Assembly (NCBI RefSeq): GCF_016881005.1
Contig: NZ_JACOPV010000003.1
Location: 399,166-463,165, forward strand
Origin: Pseudomonas arcuscaelestis
GTDB lineage: Bacteria > Pseudomonadota > Gammaproteobacteria > Pseudomonadales > Pseudomonadaceae
Reading direction: 5' to 3'
DNA length: 64,000 nucleotides
The first letter of the stretch is position 1, and each line of letters opens with the position of its first letter. The notes under the pieces were generated by a model. The model was given only the letters and a program-made list of their open reading frames with translations. It searched no databases and was not told where the DNA came from. This document shows, one piece after another, positions 54,953 to 63,439 of this stretch. Both the position numbers and the translations under genes were made by a program.

Positions 54953-56701
54953 TCAGAACAGTTTGAGGAAGTTGATGTAGAGCCGTGGCGCCTTGCCGTT
55001 ATCGTTATCCAACTCTTCAGCAGAGACCGAACGGGTCAGCGGGAAGGCGATTTCCGGGGAAACGAAGGTGTCCTTGAACACTTGCAAATGAGCCCCCACG
55101 CCCGCGGAAGACAAGCTCTGAGTCGGGACCCAATAGGGCTCTTCGTTCCACACTTTGCCAAAGTCCCAGAACGCGTAGTACTGAGTGGGTACGGCGTAGC
55201 CTTTGAAGGCGTGGATGCGGTTGTATTGCAGTTCGGTCTTGACTGCAAAGCCACGGTCACCGGTGATTTCCGAAGGGTCATAGCCGCGGCCGAACTCGCT
55301 GCCGCCCACACCGAATTGTTCCGGCGACAGCAGGGCTTGGCCAAAGGATGTCTGCGCAGTGGCGGCCATGTACAGGTTCAGCCCGTCCATGAGGCGGCTC
55401 AGGTCTTGCAGCCGTTGCGCATCCAGCTGGAGTTTGGTGAAGTCGGTTTCACCCCCTTCGCGGGACGGGTTCTGCCGGCTTTCGCTGCTGGCGCCCATCA
55501 CTGCCAGGCCTTTGCTCAGTTCGAGCTTGGCGAGGTTTTTGCCGCCGTAGCTATCGACGAAGTCATAGCTTGCACCCAGGCGTATTGCCCGAATGCGGTC
55601 GTCGCTGGAAGGTGGCAGATCAGCGTCGTCGAGGTACTCGGACTTGCCGTTGAAGTAGGTGAACGCCGCCGACGTCTTGAACGTACTGTCGCGCTGACGA
55701 ATCCATGGCCGAGTGATACGCACGGCCAAGGTGTCACCGGAGCTGTTGGCATTGAGGAACGAATAGGTGTCGGCGTGGCCATCGTTATGTTGGGCCAGTA
55801 CGCTGAGGACATCGCCTTGGCTGCCAACCGGCAACTCATACTGGCCCTCGAAGAAGGTCATCTTGTTGCCTTCCACTGACCGGCCGGCGCGGATGCCCAA
55901 ATGGTCGCCGTTGCCAGTAAGGTCGTTGACACCAATGCCGCCATAGACCTGCCAGGGCCCGAAGTAGCGGCTGTCTCGGTTGTCGAAACCGATGAAACCT
56001 TCGTACTTGCGCAGCTGGTTTTCTACCGTCAGTTCAGTACCGGCCTGCAGCGGTGATGCCTGCAAGGCACCGCGGCTTTCGTTACCGGACACATCGTTCA
56101 TCAGCAGCAAGTTGCGCTCGATGGTGGCGCTTTTCGGTGGGGTTTGCTGGCGAATGTTTTCGGCGTAGCGCTCCAGTGCCTTGTTGCTTGGGCCGCTGAA
56201 GCTGACCTGGTTGATTTTGCCTTCGAACACCTGAATCGTCAGCTTGCCGCCTTCCAGGCGTTGCTGTGGAACGAAGGCCTTGGCCAGCAAAAAACCGGCC
56301 TTGCGATAACGCTGGGTGATGGTGTCCACCACGGCGTTGATCTCGGCAAGGTTGACGCTGTTGCCCTCCAGGCGCGCTAGCACCGGCTTGAAGGTGCCGG
56401 CAGGGTAGCTGTCAGCACCGATCAGGGTGACGCTGTTGACCTTGAATCGTGACAGGTTCGCTGGCAGTGCAGTCATTTCTTCGGGCAACTGTTCCAGCTG
56501 CGGGGTGACGGAGGTTTCACGTAGCTCCAGCGTTTCAGGCATCTGCGTGGGCGAGTTGCGCATCCCGCTGCGGTCGGGAACTTCGATCCGGCCGGGGTTG
56601 AGTTGCCCCAGCGGCGCGGCGTTTACCTGCGCCGACAGCACCAGCAGGCTGGACAGCACTGCCACCGCGATACGGGTCATGCGTGAGGGATAGGATTTCA
56701 T
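54953..56701 (-). CDS. TpsB outer-membrane transporter (ShlB/FhaC/HecB family)
   Basis: 582 residues. Signal peptide RIAVAVLSSLLVLSAQVNA, then a linker, POTRA domains from about residue 85 (FKVNSVTLIGADSYP) and a 16-strand barrel. The conserved plug-loop motif FGRGYDP (about 470-476) and C-terminal Phe (INFLKLF) are present. It exports the TpsA partner encoded directly upstream. The start is 2 nt past the tpsA stop, with GGAGG inside the end of tpsA, so translation is coupled. Confidence 0.9.
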   Translation of the reverse strand: MKSYPSRMTRIAVAVLSSLLVLSAQVNAAPLGQLNPGRIEVPDRSGMRNSPTQMPETLELRETSVTPQLEQLPEEMTALPANLSRFKVNSVTLIGADSYPAGTFKPVLARLEGNSVNLAEINAVVDTITQRYRKAGFLLAKAFVPQQRLEGGKLTIQVFEGKINQVSFSGPSNKALERYAENIRQQTPPKSATIERNLLLMNDVSGNESRGALQASPLQAGTELTVENQLRKYEGFIGFDNRDSRYFGPWQVYGGIGVNDLTGNGDHLGIRAGRSVEGNKMTFFEGQYELPVGSQGDVLSVLAQHNDGHADTYSFLNANSSGDTLAVRITRPWIRQRDSTFKTSAAFTYFNGKSEYLDDADLPPSSDDRIRAIRLGASYDFVDSYGGKNLAKLELSKGLAVMGASSESRQNPSREGGETDFTKLQLDAQRLQDLSRLMDGLNLYMAATAQTSFGQALLSPEQFGVGGSEFGRGYDPSEITGDRGFAVKTELQYNRIHAFKGYAVPTQYYAFWDFGKVWNEEPYWVPTQSLSSAGVGAHLQVFKDTFVSPEIAFPLTRSVSAEELDNDNGKAPRLYINFLKLF

Positions 56702-56703
56702 GA

Positions 56704-59700
56704 TTATTTACCTCCCTTTTGCGGAGCCTGAAGGTCGTGAGGAATGACGCTGCGGCTCCAATCAGGGACGATGAACTGGCCGTCCTTGAAGTGGCTGTTG
56801 GCGTAACTGAGCACATCGCGGATATCCGGGATGGTGCTGTTGCTATCGCCGTAGGCACGGGGTTTACAGAGCAATTGCACGGCGTAGGTGCGGGCCACTG
56901 CGGGGGTTACCGAGTAGTTGGCCGATACCGCCGAGGGTGATTCCAGGGCCGTGCAGCGGGTGTTGCCTGGCGATTGCGCGGTGACAGGAACAACTTGGCG
57001 TACCGCAGTGGGCAATGGGTCAATGGGCGCGAGCGGTCCGGTGATGGTCAAGGTGCCGTCATGGAAGGTCACGGTGTAGTTGCTGCCCGCCTGGTAGGTC
57101 TGATCCTGGCCAATGCCATAGGCCCCGGTACTTTCACCTGGAGCGCGGACCAGCGAACCTTGGGCGAGATCAGCCTTGTCGCCGTTTTTCAGGCCGCTGA
57201 CTTTATAGGTCAGTTGCGGGTCGGCAGCGCCGACAACCTTGGACTTGTTGTCTGCGCGTACATCCAGCGGAGCCGGGGTGACCTGCAGTTTGCCGTCCTT
57301 GAAAACCATGGCGTAGTTACCGCTGGTGAGCAGCACATTGCCCTGGGTGATGGCGTAACCGCCGGGCTTGACGTTCTCGCCGGCATCCCGAGTGAGCGCA
57401 CCCTTGAGCACATCGGCAGCACTGTCACCCCGTTTCAGGCCGGCGACCGAATAGGTCAACTCAGGATCAAGATCGCCATAGACCTTGGCCTTGTGGTCGG
57501 CGGTCACACTTAGCACGGCTGGGGTGATTGCCAGTTGACCGTTGTTGAAGGTGAGGATGTAGTTGCCACCCTTGCCGCTGTTAAGGCCGAGATCGCCCTG
57601 GTGAACGGCGTACTGGCCGACGTTTTCGCCGCTGTTACGGGCGATGGCGCCGCTGTTGAGCACATCGCCGGCGCTGTCGCCATTGACCAGGCCACTGAGG
57701 CGGTAGGAAAGCGTTGGATCTACCTCGCCATACACCTTGGAGTGCGTGCCAGCGTCGATCTGCAACGAGGCTGGCGTGATGGTAAATACGCCAGCTTCGT
57801 AGTTGAGGATGTAGTTCTGGCTGATGTTGGCCAGCGTGCCCTGGCCGATGGCGTAGCCACCTGCCTTGACGTCTTCGCCAGCTGTGCGTTGCAAGGCGCC
57901 GCCGTTGAGCACCGAGGTTTGCTGATCGCCACGTTTGAGTCCGGACACCTGATAGCTGAGTGCCGGATCGATTTCACCGTAGACCTTGGTTTTGTCATCG
58001 GCACGCACGAGGAGGGTTGCCGGAGTAATGCTGAAGTTTCCAGCCTCATAGCTGAGTATGTAGTTCTGGCCTTTGCCCTGGTTGAGGGCTACCGAACCTT
58101 GTTCGATGCTGTAGCCGCCAGCGCTGACCTGTTCACCCGTCTGGCGAACCAGTGTGCCGTTGTTCAACACCTCGCCGGCACTGTCCTGGGCTTTCAGGCC
58201 ACGGACCTGATAACCCAGCGCAGGGTCGAGGTCGCCGTAGACCTTGCCGTTGTTATCAGCGGCTACGGTCAAGGCGGCGGGGGTAATGGTCAGCTTGCCG
58301 TCGATAAACTGCAGAACGTAGTTACGGCCCTGGTCATTGTTCAGGCCGACGCTGCCCTGATTTATGGTGTAGCCGGCGGCACGCACGTTTTCGCCGGCTT
58401 CACGGCCAAGGGTGCCGGTGTTGAGTACCGATGCCACTGTGTCGCCGTTCTTCAGGCCCGAGACACTACGAGTCAGGGCAGGGTCGGCATCGCCATAGAC
58501 TTTCGACGTGTTCTGCGCCTGAACGGTCAAGGTCGCCGGGGTGATCTGCAGCGTGCCGTCGACATACTTGAGGGTGTAGTTACCGCCCAGGCCGTTGTTC
58601 AACGCGAGGCCGCCCTTGTTGATGGTGTACTGGCCGACATTTTCACCGGACTGACGATCAAGATTGCCCTGAAGCAGCTCAGCGCCGGTGTGACCCAGTT
58701 TTGTCTCGCCGACCTTGTAGTCCAGGCCAGGGTCATTGTCACCGTAGACTTTGTGCTTGTCGTTGGCGGTCACGGTCAGCTCTGCCGGGGTCACGGTCAG
58801 GGTGGCGGTGTTGTTTTGCAGTTCATAGCGCTGCTGGGCAAATGCATCGCCGCTCAAGCCACCCTCGATCGCGTACTGGCCGACATTGGAGTGCTCGGTT
58901 GCGGCTGTCGATGGCGCGGCCTTGGTGACACCGACCCGACCCAATTGAGCGTCAACATACTGGTCCAACCCACGTACTTGTTCCACGCTTGACCCGCTGT
59001 TGACGATGCCCTGGGTAAAGGCCGGGTTGTGCTCGCCGTATTCGCGGCTGGCGTGCGCGGGGGTAGCACTGATTTGTGCCTTGTTAGTGGAGATCGCAAC
59101 GTTTGTGTCGGTTTTGTCCTGTGTTGAAAGAAACTGGACCTGGGCTGTTTCAAACAGGTTTTTCTGGGTGACAGGCGTGCCGTCCGTGGTGGTTATCCAG
59201 GGCTTGTCATCGGCCAGCCAGCCAATGCGTGCGAGCATCGCGTCGGTTTCACCGGGCAGCTTGAAAATCAATTGCTGGGAGGTATCTGTGGCGGGTTTGT
59301 ACTGTATCTCGTGCTGGTTCGATGCACCGGGGATGTACTCGCCATCCACACCCCAGTAGCCAATGCCGGTCATGACACCAACGGCGAGCTGTCCACCCAC
59401 CGGGCTAAGGGAAAAGCCCACGGGGACATTAACGGGAACGCCGTCGCGGCTGACAATGGGGGCATTGACGTCGCTGGGGTTGGGGGTGAACTTCCACAAC
59501 GCGCCTTGGCTATCGCGAAAACTGATGCCGTAGATCAGGTAGTCGGAGCTGTCCAGATAACGCAGTACGTCTGCTTGCGCAATCTCGTTGCCATTCTCGT
59601 CACGAAGATTCAACGCCTCGAACACCACATAGTCGAATGCCTGACCGTTTCCAGGGCTCAGTTCAACGGTACGGTCCACGTTGTTGTTGCCGATAATCAC

Positions 59701-61683
59701 TTGTGTCCCGACTTTGGTCAGGGCATAGGCTTTGATGCCGCTGAGGGTTTCTCCGGTCAGCGGGGCGGTAATGGTTTTGCTGGTGTCAGGCCCGGTGCCG
59801 CTGGCATTGGTCTGGCTGAAGGTGAATATGCCGTTGCTGGCCTTGCCGGCCAATTCGCCAGCGAAGTTCAAACCGCTGTCCATGCGTACGCTGGCCCCTT
59901 CAAGGGCGACCTTGGCACCGATCAGCGCAGTGTTGTCCTGCTGGAAGATGGAGGCAGTGTCAGTGGTTTTCAGCCAGGCGATACCCGACCCCACATCGAT
60001 GATTGCGCGGCGGCCGAAGGCGGCCTCGCCGCTGGCACCCGCCGGTGCCGCATCGAACAAGCGGATGTCACCGGTCGCACTGATGTAGAGGTTGCCGTCC
60101 TTGAGCAGGATCGGCGCCCTGATATTCACCGCGCCGTTGGCGTGGCTCTTGTCGGTGCCCTCGTACGTGGTGATCTGACCGGCGTTGCCAGAGGAGATCA
60201 GCGCCAGAGTCGATGGACTGATGCGACCGTTGTTGTCTACCGAGGCGAGGTTGGTGGCGATAATGGGAGCATCGACATTGAGGGTATCGGTTGCCTGAAT
60301 CAGCACGTTGCCTTGCGCCAGTCCGCTGACAATAGAACTGGCTGCCACCGAACCAGCAGCGCCGGTTTCATCGATATTGACAGTGGCAGGGTCGAGTAAC
60401 CAGGTGCCATTGGTTTTTTGTCCATGGGTATCGACCTTGGCATCGGACGTTACCGTGAGTTGCTTGCCCGAGGTTTCAACTACGCCACCCTTGACCTTGC
60501 CGGTGGCCGACGCGGAACCTGCGAAATGAGTGGCTTCATCGCTCCACGCGACAATCTGCCCCCCATCGGTCTTGCCGTCGGCCCTGAGCTGGGCGCCCTT
60601 GGCTACGGTTGTGGTGGTGGCGGGCGCCTCGTTCCCTTTGTTCTGCAAGCTACCACCCAGCAGCACCTTGCCACCGGTACCCTGGCTGCCTGAGGCATCG
60701 ATCTTCGCCGTGCCGGCAACATTCACGCGGTCGCCAAGTACCTTGATGGTGCCGCCATTGACGCCCGTAGCACTCAGGTTACCGCTGACATGGGTGCGCG
60801 CAGCGTTACCCAGGACGATGGTGCCGCCGTCGCTGCTTACCGAATCGGCGACGACGTTGCCGCCCAGATTGATCACCGAGTCCAGGTGCTTGGCTGCACG
60901 TTGGGCGCTCATGGCCACCACGCCGTTGGCAACGTCGATTTGCCCGCTGTTGTGCACGCCACCACTGACATCGGCAGTAACGCTGGCCTTGTCGCCAGGC
61001 TCACCACTGACGGCAATGTTCAGCAAACCATCGCCGTGAAAGTCGAGTGTGGCCTGCGGGCCGGTAGCCAGCTGAACCGTACCTTTGCGGGCTTGAATAA
61101 CGCCGGCGTTGGTAACCTGGGCGCCAAGCAGGGCGACCATGCCATTGTCATGGACAGTGATGCGTCCCTGGTTGGTTACCGCGCCTGTGAGTTGAATATC
61201 CAGCTTGCCGGTTGCAGCAAACTGCTTGGCTTGCTCTTCCGTGAGAAAACCTGCGCTGGCGACCAGCGCGCTGGAAGATAGGTGCGCTTTGGGCCCCATC
61301 CAGATGCCGTTGGGATTCACCAGAATCAGCTGGCCATTGGAGGTTACCGTGCCGTAGATTTTCGAGGGGTCGCCGCCTGTTACGCGGTTGAGGGTGACCG
61401 ACTTGCCATCAGGCTGGTTGAACGTGATTTTGTGGTCGGGGCCGACGTTGAAACTCTGCCAGTTGATGGCAGTACGCGCCGTGGAAGTGTTCACTTCCAT
61501 GCCTTTGCCTTGTTGCGTAATGGTTGCCTTGCCGCCGATTACCTGGCCGCCCTGAGGAATGTTCTCAGCCAGGGCGTAACCTACCGGCCAGGTCACCCCG
61601 GCAATCGCCAGGGCGACGGCAACGCACAGTGCAGTCAGCGTAGAGGAGGGAGGTTCTTGACTGGGTTTTAGATGCCGTTTCAT
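56704..61683 (-). CDS. TpsA exoprotein with MBG/YDG repeats (filamentous-haemagglutinin-like)
   Basis: 1659 residues. Signal peptide 1-39 precedes a TPS secretion domain (about 40-280) with the NPNGIWMG motif at 123-130. A beta-helix region follows, with the signature TVNIDETGAAGS. About seven repeats of 80-86 residues, each opening KVYG-xDPxL and ending YxxxFxDGxLxITP, lie near 970-1549. They belong to the MBG/YDG repeat family of adhesins. The C-terminal 110 residues hold the only two mature cysteines, Cys1577 and Cys1606. A surface adhesin or biofilm factor is likely. Its ribosome-binding site is inside a hairpin. Confidence 0.88.
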   Translation of the reverse strand: MKRHLKPSQEPPSSTLTALCVAVALAIAGVTWPVGYALAENIPQGGQVIGGKATITQQGKGMEVNTSTARTAINWQSFNVGPDHKITFNQPDGKSVTLNRVTGGDPSKIYGTVTSNGQLILVNPNGIWMGPKAHLSSSALVASAGFLTEEQAKQFAATGKLDIQLTGAVTNQGRITVHDNGMVALLGAQVTNAGVIQARKGTVQLATGPQATLDFHGDGLLNIAVSGEPGDKASVTADVSGGVHNSGQIDVANGVVAMSAQRAAKHLDSVINLGGNVVADSVSSDGGTIVLGNAARTHVSGNLSATGVNGGTIKVLGDRVNVAGTAKIDASGSQGTGGKVLLGGSLQNKGNEAPATTTTVAKGAQLRADGKTDGGQIVAWSDEATHFAGSASATGKVKGGVVETSGKQLTVTSDAKVDTHGQKTNGTWLLDPATVNIDETGAAGSVAASSIVSGLAQGNVLIQATDTLNVDAPIIATNLASVDNNGRISPSTLALISSGNAGQITTYEGTDKSHANGAVNIRAPILLKDGNLYISATGDIRLFDAAPAGASGEAAFGRRAIIDVGSGIAWLKTTDTASIFQQDNTALIGAKVALEGASVRMDSGLNFAGELAGKASNGIFTFSQTNASGTGPDTSKTITAPLTGETLSGIKAYALTKVGTQVIIGNNNVDRTVELSPGNGQAFDYVVFEALNLRDENGNEIAQADVLRYLDSSDYLIYGISFRDSQGALWKFTPNPSDVNAPIVSRDGVPVNVPVGFSLSPVGGQLAVGVMTGIGYWGVDGEYIPGASNQHEIQYKPATDTSQQLIFKLPGETDAMLARIGWLADDKPWITTTDGTPVTQKNLFETAQVQFLSTQDKTDTNVAISTNKAQISATPAHASREYGEHNPAFTQGIVNSGSSVEQVRGLDQYVDAQLGRVGVTKAAPSTAATEHSNVGQYAIEGGLSGDAFAQQRYELQNNTATLTVTPAELTVTANDKHKVYGDNDPGLDYKVGETKLGHTGAELLQGNLDRQSGENVGQYTINKGGLALNNGLGGNYTLKYVDGTLQITPATLTVQAQNTSKVYGDADPALTRSVSGLKNGDTVASVLNTGTLGREAGENVRAAGYTINQGSVGLNNDQGRNYVLQFIDGKLTITPAALTVAADNNGKVYGDLDPALGYQVRGLKAQDSAGEVLNNGTLVRQTGEQVSAGGYSIEQGSVALNQGKGQNYILSYEAGNFSITPATLLVRADDKTKVYGEIDPALSYQVSGLKRGDQQTSVLNGGALQRTAGEDVKAGGYAIGQGTLANISQNYILNYEAGVFTITPASLQIDAGTHSKVYGEVDPTLSYRLSGLVNGDSAGDVLNSGAIARNSGENVGQYAVHQGDLGLNSGKGGNYILTFNNGQLAITPAVLSVTADHKAKVYGDLDPELTYSVAGLKRGDSAADVLKGALTRDAGENVKPGGYAITQGNVLLTSGNYAMVFKDGKLQVTPAPLDVRADNKSKVVGAADPQLTYKVSGLKNGDKADLAQGSLVRAPGESTGAYGIGQDQTYQAGSNYTVTFHDGTLTITGPLAPIDPLPTAVRQVVPVTAQSPGNTRCTALESPSAVSANYSVTPAVARTYAVQLLCKPRAYGDSNSTIPDIRDVLSYANSHFKDGQFIVPDWSRSVIPHDLQAPQKGGK
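57040..58800 (-). repeat. Seven tandem MBG/YDG repeats within tpsA
   Basis: About 250-bp units encode 80-86-residue repeats with the shared words KVYGD-DP, GENV, GNYTL and TITPA. Similarity between units is moderate at protein level, so they look diverged and functional. An eighth, degenerate copy precedes them (SREYGEHNPAF). Confidence 0.8.
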
Positions 61684-61686
61684 CGT

Positions 61687-61717
61687 ATTTCTCCTAGAAA
61701 TGTTAACTAGGAGAAAT
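61687..61717 (-). promoter_or_regulatory. RBS-sequestering hairpin of tpsA
   Basis: Perfect inverted repeat ATTTCTCCTAG / CTAGGAGAAAT with a 9-nt loop. On the minus strand the 3' arm carries the AGGAG of tpsA, 7 nt before its ATG, so the folded mRNA would hide the ribosome-binding site. The 5' arm supplies the anti-SD CTCCT. Confidence 0.7.
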
Positions 61718-61744
61718 GATTGATCCTGGGCCGTGGCTGGGTAA

Positions 61745-61763
61745 GCGTTGCTTCATGCAACGC
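61745..61763 (-). terminator. Hairpin between regulator gene and tpsA
   Basis: GCGTTGC (61745-61751) / GCAACGC (61757-61763), perfect 7-bp stem and 5-nt loop, extended by AAGG/CTT-type pairs, 21 bp past the stop of the minus-strand regulator at 61784. It separates that gene from the tpsA leader. Confidence 0.6.
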
Positions 61764-61783
61764 CTTGTAGTGCGTTTCCGATT

Positions 61784-63439
61784 CTAATGCGCCGCCGTAG
61801 CGACCGGGACAGTCAAGCGCAGTTGAGCCTCGAATGCATGTTCGTTATCGCTGGTGATCTGCAGATCTGCCTCGAACAACGAGCTCAACTCGGATGCCAG
61901 GGAAAGGTAGATAACCGGAGCGGTCAGTGATTCAGCCGCCGTCATGGATGCTGTTACTTGCAGGTGCCACTCGATGTAGCCGGCGTCTTTCTCAAATGAC
62001 TCGGCGCGAATCGAAACCAGGTTTGCCCCCCTGTGCTTGAGGTGAAGGTACAGGGCTTTGATCAGGCTGGAATAAGCCTTTGGGTCTATCCATCCCCATG
62101 GGTTCGAATGGGCGCTTGTGAAATCATGCGCCGGCATGTCGTTGCTTGGCAGCTGCTGGAGCGTTTGCCGGGTGAGTGTGTTCAGATTGTGCGAAAAAGG
62201 GGAGAGCTTGATTTGCCCCGTTTCAAGGTGAACCATTTCGCAAAGCCATTGCACGCTTTCGTCCATGCGGTCAAAGAGGGCGTTGATCCTTTCATTGCCA
62301 TCGACAACCGAGCGCGCGTTGCTCAGGTAGCGGCCAAGCGAATCAGCGTGCTCGATGAGGTAGGTGCTTCGGCGGTCTCTGACAAAGGCGAGATAGGCCA
62401 GTTGCTCACGCAAAGCCTCTATCTGGGCCTGCTCTTCGCCGATGTCGATCGAGGTGCAGAGCATTCCGATCAGTTCGCCACCCTGGTCGATGACCGGGTA
62501 CCCGCTGTGCTTCAACACCCTGCGCTCGCCGTGCAGACGCACGGCAATGACCATCATGTAGGGAATCTGTTTGGCGACTGCGGTGTTGAAGGTCTCACGG
62601 GCAAATTGCAGGTGCTCGGTGTCTATCACGCCTATATCGCATTGCTTGGCATCAAGGACCGCGTGGCGGGTCAAACCGAGGTAATCGAGGAATGCCTGGT
62701 TGGCAGCCAGAATGCGCGCGTCTGCGGCCCGCAAGCAGATAGGGAAAGGGATCTGATCGAGTAAGGCATTGAACTGCAACGCTGACGCCTGATCCGACAC
62801 AACGGCGTTTTTATCGCTGTCAGCCCTGCCTTCGAGAAATCCCCTTTGGGTCGCTACATGCAGTAACTCAACCAGCGAGTGGGTGCCGGTTTTCTCCAGC
62901 AATCGAGTCTTGTAGGTGCTGACTGTGCGGTCGCTGATGGCCAGTTCACCGGCAATTTGCTTTACCCGGTAACCGTCAGCCAGGTAATGCAATACCGTCA
63001 CTTCTCTGGCCGTCAGTTGTTCTGTGGGTGTGGCCGAGCCCGGGTCCTGTCGAAGGGCGCTGGCATGGAAACAGGTTTTGCCGGCAAGTACCTTTTTTAC
63101 TGCATCGGCGAATGACTCCAGGGTGTCGCTTTTGGAGACAAAGTCCGAGGCACCCGCGGTGATGCACAAATGCTCATAGACATCAGCGGGCAGGGCAGTC
63201 AGTACCAGGATGACGGTCGAAGACTTGCGTGCGGCTATCCGTTTGATCACATCCAGACCGCCAAGTCTGGGAATGTCCAGGTCCAGCACCACCAGGTCCG
63301 GAACCGCTGTACGAACAAGCTCCAGGGCATCCAGCCCATTATCGGCAAGTGCCACGACGCGGTGGCCTGCCTGGCTTAGCAGGGTTTCGCTACCCAGACT
63401 GCTCAAGGGGTAGGGGTCGACAATCAGTACCTTTGCCAT
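61784..63439 (-). CDS. REC-LuxR HTH-PAS hybrid regulator with histidine-kinase-like tail
   Basis: 551 residues from the ATG at 63439; a TTG 21 nt earlier is a weaker choice. Receiver 1-120 has Asp8, phosphoacceptor Asp53, Thr81 and Lys103. A LuxR HTH (about 140-203) includes VKQIAGELAISDRTVSTYKT. A PAS domain (about 220-345) follows, with ICLRAADARILAANQAFLDY. The final 200 residues resemble a kinase dimerisation/ATPase region, without a clear H-box His or N/G boxes. It lies directly upstream of tpsA and probably controls it. The order, HTH before PAS and kinase-like part, is unusual. Confidence 0.75.
   Translation of the reverse strand: MAKVLIVDPYPLSSLGSETLLSQAGHRVVALADNGLDALELVRTAVPDLVVLDLDIPRLGGLDVIKRIAARKSSTVILVLTALPADVYEHLCITAGASDFVSKSDTLESFADAVKKVLAGKTCFHASALRQDPGSATPTEQLTAREVTVLHYLADGYRVKQIAGELAISDRTVSTYKTRLLEKTGTHSLVELLHVATQRGFLEGRADSDKNAVVSDQASALQFNALLDQIPFPICLRAADARILAANQAFLDYLGLTRHAVLDAKQCDIGVIDTEHLQFARETFNTAVAKQIPYMMVIAVRLHGERRVLKHSGYPVIDQGGELIGMLCTSIDIGEEQAQIEALREQLAYLAFVRDRRSTYLIEHADSLGRYLSNARSVVDGNERINALFDRMDESVQWLCEMVHLETGQIKLSPFSHNLNTLTRQTLQQLPSNDMPAHDFTSAHSNPWGWIDPKAYSSLIKALYLHLKHRGANLVSIRAESFEKDAGYIEWHLQVTASMTAAESLTAPVIYLSLASELSSLFEADLQITSDNEHAFEAQLRLTVPVATAAH

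Noticed and set aside
57040..58800. Regular repeats considered as a CRISPR array
   Set aside because: Units are about 250 bp, coding in frame and diverged, with no short identical repeats or spacers.
57535..58992. 485-codon plus-strand frame inside the tpsA repeats
   Set aside because: It mirrors the MBG repeats in antisense; its own internal repetition comes from them.
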